Source: Ruegeria sp. ANG-S4
GTDB taxonomy: Bacteria > Pseudomonadota > Alphaproteobacteria > Rhodobacterales > Rhodobacteraceae
Assembly (NCBI RefSeq): GCF_000814005.1
Contig: NZ_JWLK01000005.1
Coordinates: forward strand, 682,001-746,000
Reading direction: 5' to 3'
DNA: 64,000 bases
Shown: positions 43,542 to 53,415 of the stretch, in pieces
Position numbering within the stretch: position 1 is the first letter of the stretch
Layout of the letters: each line of letters begins with the position of its first letter
Made by a program: the position numbers and the translations under genes
The notes under the pieces: generated by a model
The model's database searches: none
The model's input: only the letters and a program-made list of their open reading frames with translations
Told to the model about the DNA's origin: nothing

Positions 43542-46262
43542 GTGAGCGATACGCCAGAAATCCCCGAAAACATGGATGAAACCCCGCCCGAGCGCCCAGT
43601 TTATGACGGCCCAACGGTGTCCATCGAATCCGAGATGCGCACGTCCTATCTGGACTATGCGATGTCCGTCATCGTCAGCCGCGCGATCCCCGATCTGCGG
43701 GATGGGCTGAAGCCGGTTCATCGCCGAATCCTGTACGCGATGCACGAAACCGGAAATACCCATGACAAGGCTTATCGCAAGTCGGCCCGTCCGGTCGGCG
43801 ATGTGATGGGTAAGTACCACCCGCACGGCGACAGCGCGATCTACGACGCGCTGGTGCGGATGGCGCAGGATTTCTCGATGTCGCTGCCGCTGTTGGATGG
43901 TCAGGGCAACTTTGGCTCGATGGACGGGGATAACCCGGCGGCCATGCGCTATACCGAGGTGCGGATGGACAAACCCGCAGCGTCCTTGCTAGCCGATATC
44001 GAAAAAGAAACGGTCGATTTTCAGGACAACTATGACGGCAAGGACAAAGAGCCGACCGTCCTGCCCGCCCGTTTCCCCAACATGCTGGTCAATGGCGCAG
44101 GTGGCATCGCCGTGGGTATGGCCACGAATATCCCACCGCACAACCTGGGCGAAGTTGTTGACGCGACACTGGCGCTGATCGACGATCCTGACCTGACCTC
44201 GGAACAGCTGATCGAATACGTGCCCGGCCCGGATTTTCCAACCGGCGGCGTCATGCTGGGCCGGTCCGGTGCGCGCAAGGCGTATCTTGAAGGCCGCGGC
44301 AGCGTGATTATCCGCGCCAAGACTCGCGTCGAGGAAATCCGCAAAGACCGTTACGCCATCGTTGTCGATGAGATTCCCTATCAAGTGAACAAGGCCTCGA
44401 TGATCGAAAAGATCGCCGAAGCCGTGCGCGAAAAGCGCATCGAGGGCGTTTCGCATGTGCAGGACGAATCTGACCGGAACGGCGTGCGCGTGGTGGTCGA
44501 ACTAAAGCGAGACGCAACGCCCGAGGTAGTGCTGAACCAGCTCTATCGTTTCTCACCCATGCAGACCTCGTTCGGCTGCAACATGCTGGCCCTGAACGGC
44601 GGTCGCCCCGAGCAACTGACCCTGCGCCGGTTCCTGACGTCCTTCATCGACTTCCGCGAGGATGTTGTTGCCCGCCGCACCGCCTATGACCTGCGCAAGG
44701 CCCGCGAACGCAGCCACATTCTGTGTGGTCTGGCTGTGGCCGTGTCGAACGTGGACGAAGTGGTTGCCACCATCCGCTCGTCTGCCGACGCTGCCGAAGC
44801 GCGCGAAAAGCTGATGACCCGCCGCTGGCCCGCGGCTGAGATCGAGGGCTATCTGCGCCTGATCGACGATCCTCTGTCCAAGATGAACGACGACGGTACC
44901 TATAACCTGACCGAGGTTCAGGCGCGCGCCATCCTCGACCTGCGCCTCCAACGCCTCACCCAACTCGGCGTCAAAGAGGTCACGGACGAGCTGGAAGAAC
45001 TGGCTGCCAAGATCAAGGAATATCTGGACATTCTGTCCTCGCGCGAACGGATCATGGGCATCATCGCCGATGAATTGCGAGACGTTCGTGAGCAATTCGC
45101 CGTCGACCGCCGCACCGAGATCGTCGACTGGTCCGGCGATATGGAAGACGAGGACCTGATCGAGCGGGAAGATATGGTCGTGACCGTCACGTCGGGCGGT
45201 TACATCAAACGCACACCATTGGCCGACTTCCGCGCTCAAAAGCGCGGTGGCAAAGGCCTGTCGGGTATGCAGACCAAGGAAGAGGATGTGGTTACCAACC
45301 TCTTCGTCGCGAACACCCATACGCAGCTGCTGTTCTTCACGACCGAAGGCATGGTCTACAAGCTCAAAACCTGGCGTCTGCCGCAGTCCAGCCGTACCGG
45401 TAAAGGCAAGGCGATCGTCAATATCCTGCCGATCCCCACGGGTGTCTCCATCGCGGCAATCATGCCCGTCGATGTGCCGGATGACGAGTGGGAGAACCTG
45501 CAAATCGTCTTCGCCACCAGCGCAGGCGACGTGCGCAGGAACCGGCTGTCGGATTTCACCAACGTCCGCCGCAACGGCAAAATCGCCATGAAACTGCCCG
45601 AAAATGTGGAGCTTGTGAACGCACGCATCTGCTCGGAAGATGAAGACGTGATGCTGGTCACCGACTCTGGCCGCGCCATCCGCTTCCGCACAACCGATGT
45701 GCGTGTGTTCAACTCACGCGAATCCACCGGCGTGCGCGGCATCAAGCTGACCAATGGCGACCGCGTGGTGTCGATGTCCGTGATCCGCCATTTCGAGGCC
45801 GACCCGGACGAACGCGCTGCCTATCTCAAGATGCGCCGTGCTGTTGCGGGTATCGCGGATGATGGTGAAACCGACGAGGACGAAGCCGCGCCCGGCGTGA
45901 TCACGCAGGAACGCTATGCCGAGATGTCGGCAGCCGAGAACCTGATCCTGACGATCACCACGGGCGGCGCGGGTAAGCTGAGCTCCAGCCACGATTACCC
46001 AGTACGTGGCCGCGGTGGCATGGGCGTTGCCGCGATGGACAAGGCCATGCGCGGCGGCGCTCTTGTGGCGTCGTTCCCGGTCGAGATTGACGACCAGATC
46101 ATGTTGGCGACGTCCAAAGGCCAGTCGATCCGAGTGCCTGTGGACGGTATTTCCTTCCGGTCGCGCAGCGCGGGCGGCGTGAAGGTGTTCAACACCGGCA
46201 AAGGCGAAGAGGTCGTCAGCGTCGCGTGGATTGCAGACCAAGGCGAGGAAGACGAAGAATAG
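43542..46262 (+). CDS. gyrA: DNA gyrase subunit A
   Basis: Type II topoisomerase subunit that cuts and rejoins DNA to introduce negative supercoils. The 906-residue product has the winged-helix catalytic domain: [22 protein letters not shown], with Ser98 and Asp102 at the quinolone-resistance positions equal to E. coli 83 and 87 (wild type), and Tyr137 in AMRYTEVRM as the active tyrosine. The tower and coiled-coil follow, then a C-terminal beta-pinwheel with the GyrA box ([13 protein letters not shown]). A GTG start at 43542 is used. The C-terminus is acidic. A terminator follows. Confidence 0.97.
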   Translation: MSDTPEIPENMDETPPERPVYDGPTVSIESEMRTSYLDYAMSVIVSRAIPDLRDGLKPVHRRILYAMHETGNTHDKAYRKSARPVGDVMGKYHPHGDSAIYDALVRMAQDFSMSLPLLDGQGNFGSMDGDNPAAMRYTEVRMDKPAASLLADIEKETVDFQDNYDGKDKEPTVLPARFPNMLVNGAGGIAVGMATNIPPHNLGEVVDATLALIDDPDLTSEQLIEYVPGPDFPTGGVMLGRSGARKAYLEGRGSVIIRAKTRVEEIRKDRYAIVVDEIPYQVNKASMIEKIAEAVREKRIEGVSHVQDESDRNGVRVVVELKRDATPEVVLNQLYRFSPMQTSFGCNMLALNGGRPEQLTLRRFLTSFIDFREDVVARRTAYDLRKARERSHILCGLAVAVSNVDEVVATIRSSADAAEAREKLMTRRWPAAEIEGYLRLIDDPLSKMNDDGTYNLTEVQARAILDLRLQRLTQLGVKEVTDELEELAAKIKEYLDILSSRERIMGIIADELRDVREQFAVDRRTEIVDWSGDMEDEDLIEREDMVVTVTSGGYIKRTPLADFRAQKRGGKGLSGMQTKEEDVVTNLFVANTHTQLLFFTTEGMVYKLKTWRLPQSSRTGKGKAIVNILPIPTGVSIAAIMPVDVPDDEWENLQIVFATSAGDVRRNRLSDFTNVRRNGKIAMKLPENVELVNARICSEDEDVMLVTDSGRAIRFRTTDVRVFNSRESTGVRGIKLTNGDRVVSMSVIRHFEADPDERAAYLKMRRAVAGIADDGETDEDEAAPGVITQERYAEMSAAENLILTITTGGAGKLSSSHDYPVRGRGGMGVAAMDKAMRGGALVASFPVEIDDQIMLATSKGQSIRVPVDGISFRSRSAGGVKVFNTGKGEEVVSVAWIADQGEEDEE

Positions 46263-46284
46263 TCTTTCCCGTCTGACCAAGAAG

Positions 46285-46318
46285 AACCCTCGCCGGTATG
46301 TTCGGTGAGGGTTTTTTG
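46285..46318 (+). terminator. Rho-independent terminator of gyrA
   Basis: Stem AACCCTCGCCG (46285-46295) / CGGTGAGGGTT (46303-46313) with one G-T pair, followed by TTTTTT. It begins 22 bases after the gyrA stop. Confidence 0.92.
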
Positions 46319-46329
46319 TTTTCAATACC

Positions 46330-47226
46330 TTAGGTCAGGTAGTTGTTGAAAAACGCGATCGTGCGGTTCCAGGCCAAGTTGGCGGCCGCTTCGTCGTACC
46401 GTGGCGTGGTGTCGTTGTGGAACCCGTGATTGACATCCGGGTAGAAGTGAACACTGAACTTCTTTTGGTTGGCCTTCAGGGCGTCTGAATAGGCCGGCCA
46501 TCCAACGTTAATGCGTTCATCCAGACCGGCGTAGTGGATCATCAGCGGCGCTTCGATTGAGGGAACATCCTCTGCCGGTGGCTGACGCCCGTAAAACGGA
46601 ACTGAGGCCGCCAGGTCGGGATAAGCCACCGCAAGCGCATTGCAAACGCCGCCGCCGTAACAGAAACCAACCGCCCCAATCTTGCCGGTCGACATGTCGT
46701 GGTCGCGCAGAAACTCGTAGGCAGCAAAGAAATCCGCCATCAGCATTTCACGATCCATTGAACGCTGCATCTCGCGTCCTTCTTCGTCCGTGCCGGGATA
46801 CCCCCCCAATGGAGATAAACCATCTGGACCAAAGGCCAAAAAACCGGCTTTGGCGGCGCGGCGTACAACGTCTTCGATATACGGGTTCAGCCCTCGATTT
46901 TCGTGCACAACCAATACGGCAGGAAGCTTGCCTTCGGCATTTGCTGGCATGGCCATCAAACCACTGGTCTGTTCATGCCCGTCGGGGCTGTCGAATGCCA
47001 CGATCATGGTTTCGATGTCCGGATCATCCGGTGCGACCTGCTGGGCCCAGGCATAATTGGGTTGCAACTGGTCCAAGATCATTGCTCCGGTCACGCCGGC
47101 GGCGGTGTACCGCCCGGCTTTGGCGATGAATTCACGTTTGGACATGGTGCCATGCACATACCCATCGAAAATCTCGAGTATCCGAGGATCAAAGTCGCTG
47201 GCTTTCTTACGCGCGTTGCCGGTCAT
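46330..47226 (-). CDS. Dienelactone hydrolase family protein
   Basis: A 298-residue alpha/beta hydrolase of the dienelactone hydrolase family (YghX-like). The nucleophile is the cysteine in AVGFCYGGGVCNAL, with FYPDVNHGFHN carrying the catalytic histidine. The N-terminal stretch of about 70 residues (REFIAKAGRYTAAGVTGAMIL) looks like a membrane-proximal or twin-arginine-like leader, but no RR pair is seen. The start at 47226 gives MTGNARKKASDFDPR; the frame is open to 47256. The substrate is unknown. It is convergent with gyrA. Confidence 0.82.
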   Translation of the reverse strand: MTGNARKKASDFDPRILEIFDGYVHGTMSKREFIAKAGRYTAAGVTGAMILDQLQPNYAWAQQVAPDDPDIETMIVAFDSPDGHEQTSGLMAMPANAEGKLPAVLVVHENRGLNPYIEDVVRRAAKAGFLAFGPDGLSPLGGYPGTDEEGREMQRSMDREMLMADFFAAYEFLRDHDMSTGKIGAVGFCYGGGVCNALAVAYPDLAASVPFYGRQPPAEDVPSIEAPLMIHYAGLDERINVGWPAYSDALKANQKKFSVHFYPDVNHGFHNDTTPRYDEAAANLAWNRTIAFFNNYLT

Positions 47227-47288
47227 CGTTGCCTCCCAGGCCATGCTGCGGGTCAACCAATGCTAACCCGCTTCCGAGGCACCGGGAA

Positions 47289-48767
47289 TCATAAATCGTA
47301 AAGATCACCGAATTTGGCTTCGAGATAGCTCAGCAATGGGTCCGGCCCCGGCTCAATGCCACTTGCACGGGCAATCGTGTCACGCGGAGCATAAAGACCG
47401 CCGAATTTTTGAACGTTTTCGCGCAACCAACCCGTGGCACCGGACGTGTCACCGCTGGCCAGTTGATCATCCAGCTGCGGCACAGCTGGACGCAACGCTT
47501 GATAAAGACATCCGGCATAGACGTTGCCCAGAGAATAGGTCGGGAAGTAGCCGAACAGGCCAACCGACCAATGGACATCCTGCAAACACCCGTTCGACGG
47601 CTTGTCCACCGCATAGCCGAAATCTGCATAAAACCTGTCGTTCCATGCTGCCTCAAGGTCGGCCACCTGAAGGTCCCCGGCCATTAGCGCCCGTTCCAGA
47701 TCGAAGCGGAGCATGATGTGCAGGTTGTACTGAACCTCATCCGCTTCGGTTCGGATGTAACCGTTGTGAACGCGGTTGGCGGTACCGTAGAACGCATCCG
47801 CGTCCGCGATCCCAAAATCCCCGAAAACCTCGGTCATCTGGTCAAACAGCCATCCCGTGAAAGCACGGGACCGGCCCAGCTGATTTTCATAGATCCGGCT
47901 CTGGCTTTCATGGACCCCCATCGAGACACCGCGACCCAGCGGTGACAACGCGAACGCCGGGTCGATGCCCTGTTCATAGGCGGCGTGTCCGACCTCGTGA
48001 ATTGTGGAATAAAAGCAATTAAATGGATCGCCTTCGACGGTCCGCGTGGTGATCCGCACATCCGATCCACTGCCCGAGCTGAACGGGTGTACCGCCTTGT
48101 CGACGCGTCCACGGTTCAGGTCATATCCAAATGCGACCGCCAGTTTCTGAGACAAGCGCATTTGATCCAACTCGCTGAAACTGCCACGCAGTGCAGCGGG
48201 TGACGGACGTTCCAGAACGGCGGCGCGCAATGCAACCAGCCGCGGGCGCATTTCGTCGAATATCGCCGCGATCTGCGCCCCGGTCGTATAAGGTTCATAA
48301 TCTTCGACCATCGCGTCATAGATGTCGCCACCCTGCGCCAGGGCCTGACCTTCCTGCCGTTTTAACGAGACGACCTCTTCCAACACCGGCAGGAAAGCAG
48401 ACACATCCTCGTCCGCCCGCGCCTGCGCCCATTTTCCCTGCGCTGCTGAGGTTACACGGGCAATTGCGGTTGCCAGATCGGCGGGTACTTTTACGGCGCG
48501 ATCAAAGGCACGCCGGATTTCACGAATTTGGGCCTGTCCAACTTCGTCCTGTGGCGCGGCCTGTTCCAGCCACTCGGCCACCTGCGGATGCGCGCGTCTT
48601 GAATGCAGGACAGCTTCGATCGCAGCCATTTCTTCTGCCCGTTGTGCAGCGGCGCCGCGCGGCATGACCGTCTCCTGATCCCATCCCAGACGTCCGGCTA
48701 TCTGGCCCAGGGCCGAAGTTTCGCGCTGGAAGGCCATCAGGTCGTCAAAAGCTGTCATCTGGGTCAT
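47289..48767 (-). CDS. M32 family metallocarboxypeptidase (carboxypeptidase Taq)
   Basis: A 492-residue zinc carboxypeptidase that removes C-terminal residues from peptides. The HExxH zinc site is in YSTIHEVGHAAYEQG, with the third ligand glutamate region in GVHESQSRIYENQLG; VHPFSSGSGSDVRITTR and DVHWSVGLFGYFPTYSLGN are family blocks. The start at 48767 overlaps the ctaA stop by four bases (ATGA), which fixes the start; the frame itself runs to 49079. It is therefore the second gene of a ctaA operon. Confidence 0.92.
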   Translation of the reverse strand: MTQMTAFDDLMAFQRETSALGQIAGRLGWDQETVMPRGAAAQRAEEMAAIEAVLHSRRAHPQVAEWLEQAAPQDEVGQAQIREIRRAFDRAVKVPADLATAIARVTSAAQGKWAQARADEDVSAFLPVLEEVVSLKRQEGQALAQGGDIYDAMVEDYEPYTTGAQIAAIFDEMRPRLVALRAAVLERPSPAALRGSFSELDQMRLSQKLAVAFGYDLNRGRVDKAVHPFSSGSGSDVRITTRTVEGDPFNCFYSTIHEVGHAAYEQGIDPAFALSPLGRGVSMGVHESQSRIYENQLGRSRAFTGWLFDQMTEVFGDFGIADADAFYGTANRVHNGYIRTEADEVQYNLHIMLRFDLERALMAGDLQVADLEAAWNDRFYADFGYAVDKPSNGCLQDVHWSVGLFGYFPTYSLGNVYAGCLYQALRPAVPQLDDQLASGDTSGATGWLRENVQKFGGLYAPRDTIARASGIEPGPDPLLSYLEAKFGDLYDL

Positions 48768-49909
48768 GCTCCACGGATTGAAGTTGCGATGGGATATGCG
48801 GTCAGGAACCTGGCGCGCAGGATCAGCGTCCAGACCACAACCGCCATGAACTGATGGAATATAGCGATCTGCCATGGTGCGCCGTAAACGACGGTCAGAA
48901 TGCCGATGACAACCTGCAGGGATAATGCGGCAAAGGCCGCATTGAACGCGAAACGCGTTTGCGGGTGTGCGCTCGTGCCGCCGCGCCGCCACACGACGAC
49001 GGCAAAGACAAACAGCAGATACCCCACGCATCGGTGGATGAACTGCACCAATCCGGGGCTTTCGAAGAAATTGCGCCAAACCGGTTCCAAGGCATTCATA
49101 TCGGGCGGCAACACCTGCCCGCCGATGAGGGGCCAGTCTGTATAAGACCGCCCGGCGTCAATTCCGGCAACCAACGCTCCGATGAGTATTTGCAAAAAGG
49201 TGAAATGCAGCAGGCCCGTCGATAGCGAGAACAGTTTCGCCTCTTTCGCACGGCGGGCTTGCATCAGGTCCCGTTCCGTGCGGCCCAGTTCAAAGATATA
49301 CCATGCCAAAAAGCCAAGGATGACGAAGGCCAGCCCCAAATGCACGGCAAGCCGGTAGCTGGCGACGGCAATCATTCCTTCTCCTTGTGTCACACCAGAT
49401 GCAACCATCCACCAACCGACAGCGCCCTGTACGCCGCCCAGCACGCCCGGGATCAACAGCTTGCCCGTCCACCCTGTCGGGATTTTCCGCGCGATGAGGA
49501 AGCCGAAAAAGCCGAGGGCCCAAACCAACCCGATAACGCGACCCAATTGGCGGTGGCCCCATTCCCACCAGTAGATGACCTTGAAATCATCCAGTTCCAT
49601 CCATTGGTTCTGGATGCGCCACTGGTCGATTTCCTTGTACTTGTCGAATTCGGATTGCCAATCCGCCGCAGTCATCGGCGGGATGGCTCCGGTGATCGGT
49701 CGCCATTCCGTTATCGACAGACCGCTATCGGTCAGGCGGGTCAGCCCGCCGACCGCGATCATGACAACGACGAGGGCAAACAGGATCATGAGCCAGGCCC
49801 GAATGGCCTGTCGGGCGCCGCCGCGATCGCGATCGATCATGCCCGGTTGAACGGCCTGCTGTTTTTCGGTGTCTGAGACGTCTTCGAAGATGCTGCGCTT
49901 ACCGCTCAT
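48764..49909 (-). CDS. ctaA: Heme A synthase (COX15/CtaA)
   Basis: Inner-membrane enzyme that oxidises the C8 methyl of heme O to make heme A for cytochrome aa3 oxidase. The 381-residue product has about eight membrane helices. Conserved elements: GLTRLTDSGLSITEWRPITG, WWEWGHRQLGRVIGLVW with a heme-ligand histidine, GGVQGAVGWWMVASGV, HFTFLQILIGALVAGIDAG and QFIHRCVGYLLFVFAV. It is complete and co-transcribed with the M32 carboxypeptidase gene downstream (ATGA). Confidence 0.95.
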   Translation of the reverse strand: MSGKRSIFEDVSDTEKQQAVQPGMIDRDRGGARQAIRAWLMILFALVVVMIAVGGLTRLTDSGLSITEWRPITGAIPPMTAADWQSEFDKYKEIDQWRIQNQWMELDDFKVIYWWEWGHRQLGRVIGLVWALGFFGFLIARKIPTGWTGKLLIPGVLGGVQGAVGWWMVASGVTQGEGMIAVASYRLAVHLGLAFVILGFLAWYIFELGRTERDLMQARRAKEAKLFSLSTGLLHFTFLQILIGALVAGIDAGRSYTDWPLIGGQVLPPDMNALEPVWRNFFESPGLVQFIHRCVGYLLFVFAVVVWRRGGTSAHPQTRFAFNAAFAALSLQVVIGILTVVYGAPWQIAIFHQFMAVVVWTLILRARFLTAYPIATSIRGA

Positions 49910-49971
49910 GCTGTCCTCATGGGTCCTGGATTTCGTCGCAAGCTAGGGCCACCGGGGGCGAAGGTCCAGCC

Positions 49972-50715
49972 TCAGCCCTTGTCCTTCCAGCGGACCATCT
50001 GACGCATGATCCCGTGCAGCATCTGCACATCTGCCCGCGTCATTCGCATCCGCGACCAAAGGTTGCGTAAGTTGGTCTTCATCCCTTCGGCTTTCTCGGG
50101 CGGGTAGAAGAACCCGGCTGCGTCAAGCCGGTCTTCATAGTGTTCGACTAGCTTTTCGACCTCGATCCCCGTAGCCCAATCGCCCTTGCCCAGATCGGTG
50201 GCCTCATGCACCACATCTTCGGTCTGACGCATCCACTCATAGGCGGTCAGCAATACGCATTGTCCAAGGTTCAGCGAGGCATACTTCGGGTTCACCGGCA
50301 CCGAGATGATTGCATTGGCCTTGGCGATATCCTCATTTTCCAAACCGGCGCGTTCCGGGCCGAACAGGACCGCGACCTTTTCGCCTGCCGCAACTTTTTG
50401 TGCCGCGATCTGCATCGCCCGTTCGGGGCTGTAAACAGGCTTGGTCAATCCGCGCTGCCGCGCTGTGGTGGCAAATACAAAGGTACTGTCGGCCAACGAT
50501 CCGGCCAGGTCGTCGAACAGCTGTGCCTCGTCCAACAACCGCCCTGCCCCACTGGACATCGCCACCGCCCTGGGGTTCGGCCACCCATCCCGTGGGGCCA
50601 CGATCCGCATCCGATCAAGCCCGAAGTTCCACATTGCCCGCGCGGCGGCACCGATGTTTTCGCCCATCTGTGGTCGAACAAGCACGAATGAGGGCTGAGA
50701 TGTATCGCTGGGCAT
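49972..50715 (-). CDS. RNA 2'-O-methyltransferase (TrmJ/TrmH family)
   Basis: A 247-residue SPOUT-class methyltransferase, probably methylating position 32 of tRNA as TrmJ does. Landmarks: VLVRPQMGENIGAAARAMWNFG, VLFGPERAGLENEDI and SVPVNPKYASLNLGQCVLLTAYEW, which form the knotted SAM site. The start at 50715 (MPSDTSQPSFVLV) gives the family N-terminus; the open frame extends to 50877. It is divergent from a thiE-like gene, with 154 bases between. Confidence 0.88.
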   Translation of the reverse strand: MPSDTSQPSFVLVRPQMGENIGAAARAMWNFGLDRMRIVAPRDGWPNPRAVAMSSGAGRLLDEAQLFDDLAGSLADSTFVFATTARQRGLTKPVYSPERAMQIAAQKVAAGEKVAVLFGPERAGLENEDIAKANAIISVPVNPKYASLNLGQCVLLTAYEWMRQTEDVVHEATDLGKGDWATGIEVEKLVEHYEDRLDAAGFFYPPEKAEGMKTNLRNLWSRMRMTRADVQMLHGIMRQMVRWKDKG

Positions 50716-50869
50716 GGCTGTCTCCGAAAACTCCGCCTGCTGTAATCGCCTGAAAAAGACAGGGCAAGGCACCGTGGCAGACAAATCGGCCACCCAAAGG
50801 CATAAAAGTTTGCTTCCCCGCGGCAATCGGCTAAACCGCGCCAAAGACCGCAACGCGAAGGACGCGCCG

Positions 50870-51487
50870 ATGGACACCCCAGAGCAGCCGCAAATTTACC
50901 TGATCACACCGCCAACCATCGCGCTGAGCAGCTTTCCCGACCAATTGGCCCGCGTTCTGGACGGGGCCGAGATCGCCTGCATTCGGTTGGCTCTGGCCGG
51001 TAACGACGAAGACACGATCTCACGCGCAGCGGATGTCTGCCGCGAAGTCGCGCATGCCCGCGACGTCGCTTTGGTTATCGCGAACCATGTTCTGTTGTCG
51101 CAACGCTTGGGGCTGGACGGTGTTCATCTGGACGATGCAGCGCGGTCAGTGCGCGCTGCCCGCAAAGAATTGGGCCCCGATGCGATCGTCGGCAGCTTTT
51201 GCGGCGCGTCCAGCCACGACGGAATGACAGCGGGCGAAGCCGGCGCGGACTATGTTGCATTTGGTCCGGTCGGAAACGCAGCACTGGGTGACGGGTCACG
51301 CGCCGAACAGGACTTGTTCCAATGGTGGTCAGAGATGATCGAGGTGCCCGTCGTCGCCGAGGGCGCTTTGACCCCGGACCTGATCGGAACACTCGCCCCA
51401 TTCACCGATTTCTTCGGGATTGGCGAGGAAATCTGGTCGCAGGATGATCCGCTTTCGACGCTCAAAACCATGATGGATGCGATGTAG
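50870..51487 (+). CDS. Thiamine phosphate synthase-like protein (ThiE/TenI family)
   Basis: A 205-residue TIM-barrel protein of the ThiE/TenI superfamily. It keeps the LGLDGVHLDDAARSVRAAR segment and DYVAFGPVGNAALGDG phosphate loop. The N-terminal VQLREK-type motif of true ThiE reads CIRLALAG, without the lysine, and the usual ND pair reads NH, so catalysis as a thiamine phosphate synthase is doubtful. The start at 50870 follows CGCGCCG and gives MDTPEQPQIYLITPP. It precedes the pseudouridine genes by 45 bases on the same strand. Confidence 0.72.
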   Translation: MDTPEQPQIYLITPPTIALSSFPDQLARVLDGAEIACIRLALAGNDEDTISRAADVCREVAHARDVALVIANHVLLSQRLGLDGVHLDDAARSVRAARKELGPDAIVGSFCGASSHDGMTAGEAGADYVAFGPVGNAALGDGSRAEQDLFQWWSEMIEVPVVAEGALTPDLIGTLAPFTDFFGIGEEIWSQDDPLSTLKTMMDAM

Positions 51488-51532
51488 GCAATAGCACTTG
51501 CACCCACGTCGGGGCTGCGGCATGAGTTCGGC

Positions 51533-52426
51533 ATGAACCAAAACAGCGACATCCTTTGTATCGGCTCAGTCCTGTGGGACGTCATCGGGCGCTCGGCCAG
51601 TGCCATGCGGCAAGGCTCGGACGTGCCGGGGCGCATCACCCGCCTGCCGGGCGGGGTGGCGATGAACATCGCGATGACGCTGGTTCGTTTCGGAATGACC
51701 CCGACGCTGCTGACGGCCATCGGTCGTGACGCCGAAGGCGACGAACTCGTCCGCTCGTGCTCTCGGCTGGGCCTTGTAACGGATCACATCTACCGGTCGC
51801 AGGATTTGCCAACCGACCGCTACATGGCCGTCGAAGGTGCCAACGGCCTGATCGCGGCAATCGCGGATGCGCATTCGCTTGAGGCGGCTGGATCGAAGAT
51901 TCTGCGCCCGCTGATGCACGGACCGCTGGGTTACGAAAACGCGCCCTTCGAAGGCCCGATCGCGTTGGACGGCAACCTGACCCTGGACCTGTTGGAAGAG
52001 ATCGCCCGAAGCCCGGCTTTTGCCCGCGCCGATTTGCGGGTGGCCCCGGCCTCCCCCGGCAAAGCGGAACGTCTGCTGCCGTTCCTCAAGCACGCCCGCG
52101 CGACGCTTTATGTCAATCTCGAAGAAGCCGGTCTTTTGTGCCAGCGCGAGTTCACTGATTCCGAAAGCGCGGCCAAAGGTCTGCTGGATCGTGGTGCGCT
52201 GAGGGTGTTGGTCACAGATGGCGGGAACTCTGCCACTGTCGGATCGGCTTCGGATATACTGACCCAGAAGCCCCCTTCGGTTTTGGTCACACGCGTGACA
52301 GGTGCGGGCGATACCTTTATGGCGGCCCATATCGCAGCCGAGACCGGCGGCGAAGACGACGATACCGCCCTGACCCGCGCCCTGAAGGCTGCGGCAACCT
52401 ATGTTTCCGGAGAAACACCACTGTGA
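51533..52426 (+). CDS. psuK: PfkB-family kinase, probable pseudouridine kinase
   Basis: A 297-residue ribokinase-fold sugar/nucleoside kinase. The N-terminal text DILCIGSVLWDVIGRS and LPGGVAMNIAMTLVRFG and the C-terminal VTRVTGAGDTFMAAHI (anion hole and catalytic aspartate in GAGD) are PfkB signatures. It is assigned as pseudouridine kinase because the next gene is psuG, with a four-base GTGA overlap; together they degrade pseudouridine from RNA turnover to uracil and ribose 5-phosphate. Confidence 0.9.
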   Translation: MNQNSDILCIGSVLWDVIGRSASAMRQGSDVPGRITRLPGGVAMNIAMTLVRFGMTPTLLTAIGRDAEGDELVRSCSRLGLVTDHIYRSQDLPTDRYMAVEGANGLIAAIADAHSLEAAGSKILRPLMHGPLGYENAPFEGPIALDGNLTLDLLEEIARSPAFARADLRVAPASPGKAERLLPFLKHARATLYVNLEEAGLLCQREFTDSESAAKGLLDRGALRVLVTDGGNSATVGSASDILTQKPPSVLVTRVTGAGDTFMAAHIAAETGGEDDDTALTRALKAAATYVSGETPL

Positions 52427-53337
52427 TCGACATCCAATTTTCCGCCGAGGTCCATGCCGCAAAAGCCGCCGGCCAGCCCATCGTTGCTTTGGAAAGCACG
52501 ATAATCACTCACGGAATGCCCCATCCACAAAACGTCGAGGTTGCAGCGCAAGTCGAGCAGGATATTCGCGATGCGGGCGCGGTACCAGCGACCATAGCCG
52601 TCATCGAGGGCAAACTTCATGTCGGGTTGGAAGCTGATGAATTGAGTGCTCTGGGACAAGCCCAAGGTGTCGCAAAACTGTCCCGCGCGGACATGGCAGC
52701 CTGCCTGGCGATGGGCGGAACCGGCGCAACCACGGTGGCCGCAACGATGATTGCGGCACATTACGCGGGAATCGCAGTCTTTGCTACCGGCGGGATCGGT
52801 GGTGTGCATCAGGGTGCCGAAACATCCTTCGACATCTCGGCCGACCTGCACGAACTGGCCCAAACGCCAGTGACCGTTGTGGCCGCGGGGGCCAAGGCAA
52901 TTCTCGATCTTGCGAAAACACTTGAGGTTCTCGAAACCTTGGGCGTGCCGGTTATCGCGCATGGGCAAGATGAATTTCCTGCCTTCTGGTCGGCAAAATC
53001 GCCATATTCGGCACCTCTGCGCATGGACGATGCGGAAGACATTGCCAAAGCGCATGCAACCCGCGTCGCGCTTGGCTTGCCTGGCGGTCAACTGATCGCA
53101 AATCCGATCCCGGCAGAGGATCAGATACCCGCCGAAGAACTGGCCCCGATCATTGCCGCCGCCCAATCCGACGCGGACGCGCATCGCATCTCGGGCAAAG
53201 GCGTAACGCCGTACCTGTTGCAAAGGATCTACGAACAGACAGAGGGCCGCTCGCTCACCGCCAACATCGCGTTGGTGCGCAACAATGCCCGGCTTGCAGC
53301 AGCGATAGCTATCGCTCTGACCAACAACGGCGCGTAA
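52423..53337 (+). CDS. psuG: Pseudouridine-5'-phosphate glycosidase
   Basis: Cleaves the C-C bond of pseudouridine 5'-phosphate to give uracil and ribose 5-phosphate. The 304-residue product shows VALESTIITHGMPHPQN, IAVIEGKLHVGLEADEL, MGGTGATTVAATMIAAHYAG and FATGGIGGVHQGAETSFDISADL, and NPIPAEDQIPAEEL near the C-terminus. The start is a GTG at 52423, overlapping the psuK stop (GTGA). The pair forms a complete two-gene catabolic unit. Confidence 0.94.
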   Translation: MIDIQFSAEVHAAKAAGQPIVALESTIITHGMPHPQNVEVAAQVEQDIRDAGAVPATIAVIEGKLHVGLEADELSALGQAQGVAKLSRADMAACLAMGGTGATTVAATMIAAHYAGIAVFATGGIGGVHQGAETSFDISADLHELAQTPVTVVAAGAKAILDLAKTLEVLETLGVPVIAHGQDEFPAFWSAKSPYSAPLRMDDAEDIAKAHATRVALGLPGGQLIANPIPAEDQIPAEELAPIIAAAQSDADAHRISGKGVTPYLLQRIYEQTEGRSLTANIALVRNNARLAAAIAIALTNNGA

Positions 53338-53415
53338 CAATGACCTATTGTACCAACCGCCCGGACTGATTAACTAAATCCGCAAACCACTCGAGACCGC
53401 CCGCCCAGAACCGCA

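Noticed and set aside
44553..45503. 316-codon minus-strand frame inside gyrA
   Set aside because: Entirely antisense to gyrA, a well-supported gene; a GC-rich shadow.
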